Of a stretch of 64,000 nucleotides of DNA, positions 59,886-64,000 are shown one piece after another; positions within the stretch are counted from its first letter, which is position 1, and the number at the start of each line of letters is the position of its first letter. Source of the DNA: Typhlomys cinereus (lineage: Eukaryota > Chordata > Mammalia > Rodentia > Platacanthomyidae); assembly GCA_023101885.1 (NCBI GenBank), contig JALPQD010000115.1, positions 1,929,953 to 1,993,952 on the forward strand, read 5' to 3'. Under the pieces are notes generated by a model. It did not search any database. It was given only the letters and a program-made list of their open reading frames with translations, and was not told the origin of the DNA. Made by a program: the position numbers and the translations under genes.

Positions 59886-60017
59886 GAGTAATTTTTTTTT
59901 ATGTGGGTACTGAAAATTGACTCAGTTCCTCATGCTTGTGAAGCAAGCACTGAGCCAATTTAACCCTGGATTTTGTAGCAAATATTGAATATTGTGGCCA
60001 TCTGTTCATTAAGGTTC

Positions 60018-60140
60018 ATGCCTTAATCCCTGTATCTACAAGGCAATCGGGAATTACTACAACTTCAAGGGCTGGGCTTTTTCATGTGTTCTAGGCCAGC
60101 TTAGGCTGTAATGTGAAATCTTGTCTTAAAAACAAAAACA
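60018..60140 (+). repeat. B1 fragment
   Basis: CATGCCTTAATCCCTGTATCTACAAGGCAATCGGG...CTAGGCCAGCTTAGGCTGTAATGTGAAATCTTGTCTTAAAAACAAAAACA: a diverged sense B1. Confidence 0.65.
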
Positions 60141-60372
60141 GGGCTGGAGAGATGGCTCAGAAGGTCCTGAGTTCATATCCCCTATCCCACATAAAAATGC
60201 TAGGAGGAAATAGCAGCAGACTGTACTTTTGGCCCTGGTGGATGGAACCTGGGAAATCCCAGAGCAAAGCAAAAAAGAGGTAGAAAGAGAATAATTCCTG
60301 AAGTCATTCTTGGTCCTCCATAGGGACACACAGTGCCCTCTAGCATGCATACACACACATATACTAAATTAA
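60141..60372 (+). repeat. Dip-like tRNA SINE lacking the A-to-B box interval
   Basis: GGGCTGGAGAGATGGCTCAG is followed directly by AAGGTCCTGAGTTCATATCCCC, so about 35 bp between the tRNA boxes is deleted. The body and the end (CACACACATATACTAAATTAATTAAAT) are otherwise normal. Confidence 0.85.
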
Positions 60373-60611
60373 TTAAATATATAAGTAAATAAATAGCTTG
60401 AATGTGTTAGGCACATAATGCAATAATAAATACATGGTCTCAGCCCTTGGGCTCAATGGAAAGAGACATGCAGATACTTATGGTATTTTATATTAAGAGA
60501 TGTTATTTTTAGTGCAGTGAAAAAAATTTTTTAAAATGAGTGTTTTCTAGTGCTTCTAATGGGGATGAATTTTTAAAATAAAAAATTCTAAATATAGAAA
60601 ATAGAAAATAT

Positions 60612-60901
60612 GGGGCTGGAGAGGTGGCTCAGGGGTTAAGCCTCTGCCTTGCAGACGGAAGGGCCTGAGTTCGGATCCTAGACCCCACTTATAGACACCG
60701 GGCGCAAGCGGTGGCGGCCTGCGTTTCCGGTCCTGGTAGGGCAGAGTGTGTGAATCCCGGGGCAGAGTAAACAAGAAGGAGGTGGAGGTATCCATGGTGG
60801 TTCCCGAATTCGTCCGTGGTTCTACACATACATACACACACACACACATACATACACACATGCGCACGCACACATGCACAATTGAATAAATAATAAAAAA
60901 A
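60612..60901 (+). mobile_element. Young Dip-like SINE with perfect target duplication
   Basis: GGGGCTGGAGAGGTGGCTCAGGGGTTAAGCCTCTGCCTTGCAG, B box GAGTTCGGATCC, a CpG-containing body (GCGCAAGCGGTGGCGGCC, CCGAATTCGTCCG), an AC-rich part and the tail TTGAATAAATAATAAAAAAAA. It is flanked by AGAAAATAGAAAATAT at 60596-60611 and 60902-60917, identical. Confidence 0.95.
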
Positions 60902-61063
60902 AGAAAATAGAAAATATGTTTATTAAGTCTTACTGGATTTAATAGAAGTTCACAAAACAAACCAGAGGGAAGTAGTGTGGTAAGAGTACAAGATTGATAT
61001 GTATGAAAGAGCATAGTGCTTATAAAAATTATGATTTAAGTATCTAAAGAAGCTGTAAGTGTG

Positions 61064-61317
61064 GGGCTGGAGAGGTGGCTCAGGGATTAAGCCTCTGTCT
61101 TGCAGGCGGAAGGTCCTGAGTTCGGATCCTAGACCCCACGTATAGATGCCGGGCGGAAGCGGGGGCGTCCTGTGTTTCTGGTCCTGGTAGGGCAGAGCCT
61201 GTGAATCCCAGGGCAGAGTAAACATGGAAGCGGTCCATGGTGATTCCCTAATTCGTCCGTGGTTCTACACACACACGCACACGCACACACGCGTAATTGA
61301 ATAAATTTAAAAAAAAG
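61064..61317 (+). mobile_element. Young Dip-like SINE with near-perfect target duplication
   Basis: Nearly identical to the 60.6-kb copy for over 150 bp (GGCTCAGGGATTAAGCCTCTGTCTTGCAGGCGG, GGGCGGAAGCGGGGGCG). It is flanked by AAGAAGCTGTAAGTGTG (61047-61063) and AAGAAGCTGGAAGTGTG (61318-61334), 16 of 17 matching. Confidence 0.95.
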
Positions 61318-61889
61318 AAGAAGCTGGAAGTGTGACTAGAAGGATAGGTTAAAAAGACCTTGTGTTGTTTGCCTGATCTCTTAAAAGCTACTGTATATGT
61401 TTAACATATACATTGATTTTTTTTAGTTTATATTTAAGGAACTTATACAATAGCAATATAGAAGAGGGATTGAGAGACAAAAATTAGAGGTTATTAAAGA
61501 AGATAAGGAAACGACAAAGTATAAAGACAAAAAAAAGAATTCTTAGGAGATAAACTGAACAAGACCTAGTAACTCAGTAAGTAATTTGCATATAAGGTGT
61601 GTAGAAAGAGTACCCAGGAACAAGATGAGGTTTCCAACTTTGACAGCTTTTGTAGAGGGTGGTTTAACAAATTATTTGATAGAGGATCAAGTGGAGGAAA
61701 TAAAGGTAGTTGGATGGAAAGGTAATCACTGTGTGGAGATGCTTATCAAACACTCCAGCTGAGTGTCTGTGCATATAGAAGTCATTATTGTAAAACAGAA
61801 CTTTAAACTTTTGAGATTGAAAAACAAAGAGTATTTATAAAAGCATTACAATAGGTTAGGAATAAGTGAAGCTGCATTTCTTTATAAGT

Positions 61890-62375
61890 CTATGACAGTT
61901 TTATATACGTACATAATGAGTGTTAATTTTTAACCCTGCATTACCTTCTCTCAACCCCTCCCACTCCCACTGAAAACCTCAACAAGTAACCCTTGTGTGC
62001 ATGTGTGTGTGTGTTTCTTACTGAATTTAATTAGAATTGCTTGGTTGAGCATGGTTATTTATTGGAACACAGGTAACTTATTAGTAGTTACACCTCTAAA
62101 GAAAATGGTACCCTCTTCCAGCAACTGTCAGTAGTCCCTCATAGAGGGTTGGGTCTCATGAGTCCCTCTCCCTCCTTAATTAAATGTTCACAGGCCACTC
62201 TTGCACAGGTTTTGGACAGATAACCACAGCCGCAATGAGTTCATGAGTGCTTTAGCCATGTCAGGTTCAGAAGATACTGTTTTGCAGCATTTGTCCTTAT
62301 TCTATGGCTCTTCCATTCTTTTGGCTCCCTCTTCTGAGATGTTCTCTATGTCTTTAGGAGCAGGTGCATTTTTAA
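61890..62375 (-). mobile_element. L1 3'-UTR fragment (minus)
   Basis: Antisense L1: CTCATAGAGGGTTGGGTCTCATGAGTCCC, CAATGAGTTCATGAGTGC and CAGCATTTGTCCTTATTCTATGGCTCTTCCATTC correspond to the L1 3' UTR seen in sense at 24.6-24.9 kb. Its right end stops near GTCTTTAGGAG. Confidence 0.65.
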
Positions 62376-62824
62376 GAAGGGAATTAAGAAAGGAAGCCAA
62401 AAATGGAGACTAGGGAGTTATTAAATTGTATTGAGAAAACTAAGAATTGATTGGGAAAAAAATGTCTTTTAGATTTGGCAATTAAGAAGACTTTAATTCT
62501 AGAGTCAGAGAACAACAGAAGTCACATTTCAATGGAATGAAAGTGGAAAGTGGAAATTGACTATAAATTGTTCTCTTAAATTTGGTCCTGGACAGAGTAG
62601 GGAGTTGACAATGGAGGATTTATACTTTCACTTTTAATGTTCTTAATTGAAAGAGTTTAAGCAGAAAAGGAATGGATATTCTTTCATGCAGTATGACTGG
62701 CTCAAACATTCAATTTTTTATTTGCTCTATCTTTAAAAGTTAAAAATTAAGAAACATAACTGATTGGTGAATTAATATTAAATTTTATAAACTAAACTTA
62801 TTTATTGTTGGTAATTCTTTTTAG

Positions 62825-62948
62825 GATTATGAAAATGCTGAAAATGCTTCAACTCAGTCAAAAGTTATAAATAAAAAAGATAAAAGAAAGAATCATCAGG
62901 GAAAAGACAAACCTCCAACAGTACCACTAAAAGATTTTCAGTGTGAAG
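62825..62948 (+). CDS. GKAP1: GKAP1 fourth coding exon
   Basis: 124 bp: 41 codons plus one base, so the next exon, outside the window, completes a split codon. It encodes [20 protein letters not shown], then a basic stretch ([18 protein letters not shown]) and ends QCE. Acceptor TTTTTAG, donor GTAATG. The human equivalent has the same Lys-rich [13 protein letters not shown] block. Confidence 0.95.
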
Positions 62949-64000
62949 GTAATGTATATGCAACCTCTGCTATGATACAAGAACCATTTTGGGGGGGGGT
63001 TGTTTTGTTTCATTGTTTTTAGACAGACTTGTATATCCTTGACCAATCTTGAGCTCACTGTATACCTGAGGATGACCTTGAACTTTGTGCTAGTTAGATA
63101 TAGGTGGCAACTTGAAAAATTGCAGGCTGAATTGTGGGCATATCTGTGAAGAGCTGATAGCTAAGATAACCTCTAAGCAAGCCTACAGGAGACCGTCCAA
63201 TTGATAAGCAAGACCCAGTTTGTAGTAAGTGTGACCATTCCCCGGACAGTTGAATAGCCAGAAGAAAGCTGGCTCAGTAGTTTGGCAGACTTTGGTAGTC
63301 ATGAAGTCTGAGGTAACGAGTTTGCCCGTCTCTAAGCAATTCCGCAAATATGTTGTAGCCAGTTCCCATCTCTTAGGCCTCTTTCTAGTTTCCTTGTCTC
63401 TACCCACCCATATTCTTACATAAATATGCACCATAATCTTACATAAATATGTAGTTAGTAGCTGGCTGTACATTATAGAAAAAACATTGACTATTTGTAT
63501 TTCTGAGCCTGAGTTCTCTTTTTTAAATACATTTAATTATATTTATTTTTCCCCAATCATACAAGCTTAATAGATACCTCATCCCCTCCTTTCTTCTACC
63601 CCTTCCCAGTTCCCCTTGTACCCTCCCCCCTTTTCACCTTCCTTTCACCCTCCCTGTCTCCCCTTCTCCCAGTGCCTTTCCCTTCCCCCCTCCCATTCCC
63701 TGGAGCATCCTTTTGTGTGAATGCCAAACTTCTCTCTCAGTCCTCCACTCTGGTGAGGTGTAAGGACTCAATGGCATTGCCCTTTCTTGGGCTCCTCTTT
63801 AGTATGGGAACACTATTATGGCTGTTAATCCCTTGCTTCTAAGGATCTTGGTGCCTGTGATCCATGCTAGACTTTGGAGGGTCGTTGACATGTCAGTCAT
63901 TGAACAGGTCATCCAAAGTCTGATTATGGCTACTGCAGCCCTAACTTGTGTGGAGTATCTTGCATATCGTTGGTCCTACCCATCTTTAGGCTGAGCTCTC
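62949..64000 (+). other. GKAP1: GKAP1 intron, 5' part (continues beyond window)
   Basis: Starts GTAATG. 62990-63090 has a G run and a B1-like scrap (GACCAATCTTGAGCTCACTGTATACC). 63090-63520 may be a diverged URR1-like piece; I cannot support it further. The antisense L1 tail fills the end. Confidence 0.8.
63522..64000 (-). mobile_element. L1 3' end (minus), running off the window
   Basis: AATACATTTAATTATATTTATTTTTCCCCAATCATACAAGCTTAATAG, a long C/T tract (63580-63710), then CTGGAGCATCC, GGCATTGCCCTTTC, TAATCCCTTGCTTCTAAGGATCTTGGTGCC and CTAACTTGTGTGGAGTATCTTGCATATC. It is the same unit as 14294-14815 and 15134-15675 but more diverged. Confidence 0.8.

Overview
The window is mammalian nuclear DNA, almost certainly rodent. 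Two spliced genes lie head-to-tail on the + strand: the last five coding exons of KIF27 (1132-20060) and the promoter plus first four coding exons of GKAP1 (CpG island about 41190-42330, coding exons 50162-62948). The two genes are also neighbours in the same orientation in human (9q21.32), so this is ordinary conserved synteny. Every exon was placed by translating it, matching it to the remembered family protein, checking AG/GT borders and confirming that codon phase carries across each junction.

The organism is inferred from repeats. B1 (7SL-type), ID (tRNA-Ala-type) and B4-like SINEs and rodent-type L1 3' ends are present. The commonest repeat is a roughly 250-300 bp tRNA-headed SINE that starts GGGCTGGAGAGATGGCTCAG, has an (AC)n stretch and ends in AATAAA-rich sequence. 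This looks like the B2-superfamily (Dip-type) SINEs of jerboas and jumping mice; a dipodoid rodent is my best guess, not proven.

Layout: 1-20090 KIF27 3' part, with introns full of SINEs and an inverted pair of L1 tails at 14.3-15.7 kb. 20091-41100 intergenic, about 21 kb: L1 fragments (23.9-25.1, 28.1-31.6 kb), SINEs, URR1-like repeats and a minisatellite at 39.37-39.87 kb. 41.19-42.33 kb GKAP1 CpG-island promoter. 42.3-64 kb GKAP1 5' half with large introns, four young SINE copies and three antisense L1 tails; the gene runs off the right edge.

KIF27 is a Costal-2-related kinesin linked to motile cilia, and GKAP1 (GKAP42) anchors cGMP-dependent protein kinase I. Nothing here indicates that they work together beyond being neighbours. 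I found no previously undescribed gene system. The most interesting items are repeat-made structures: an intronic hairpin, a duplicated splice-upstream segment, SINE copies with intact target duplications and a SINE-tail-born minisatellite. A possible upstream-ORF exon of GKAP1 is also worth checking.
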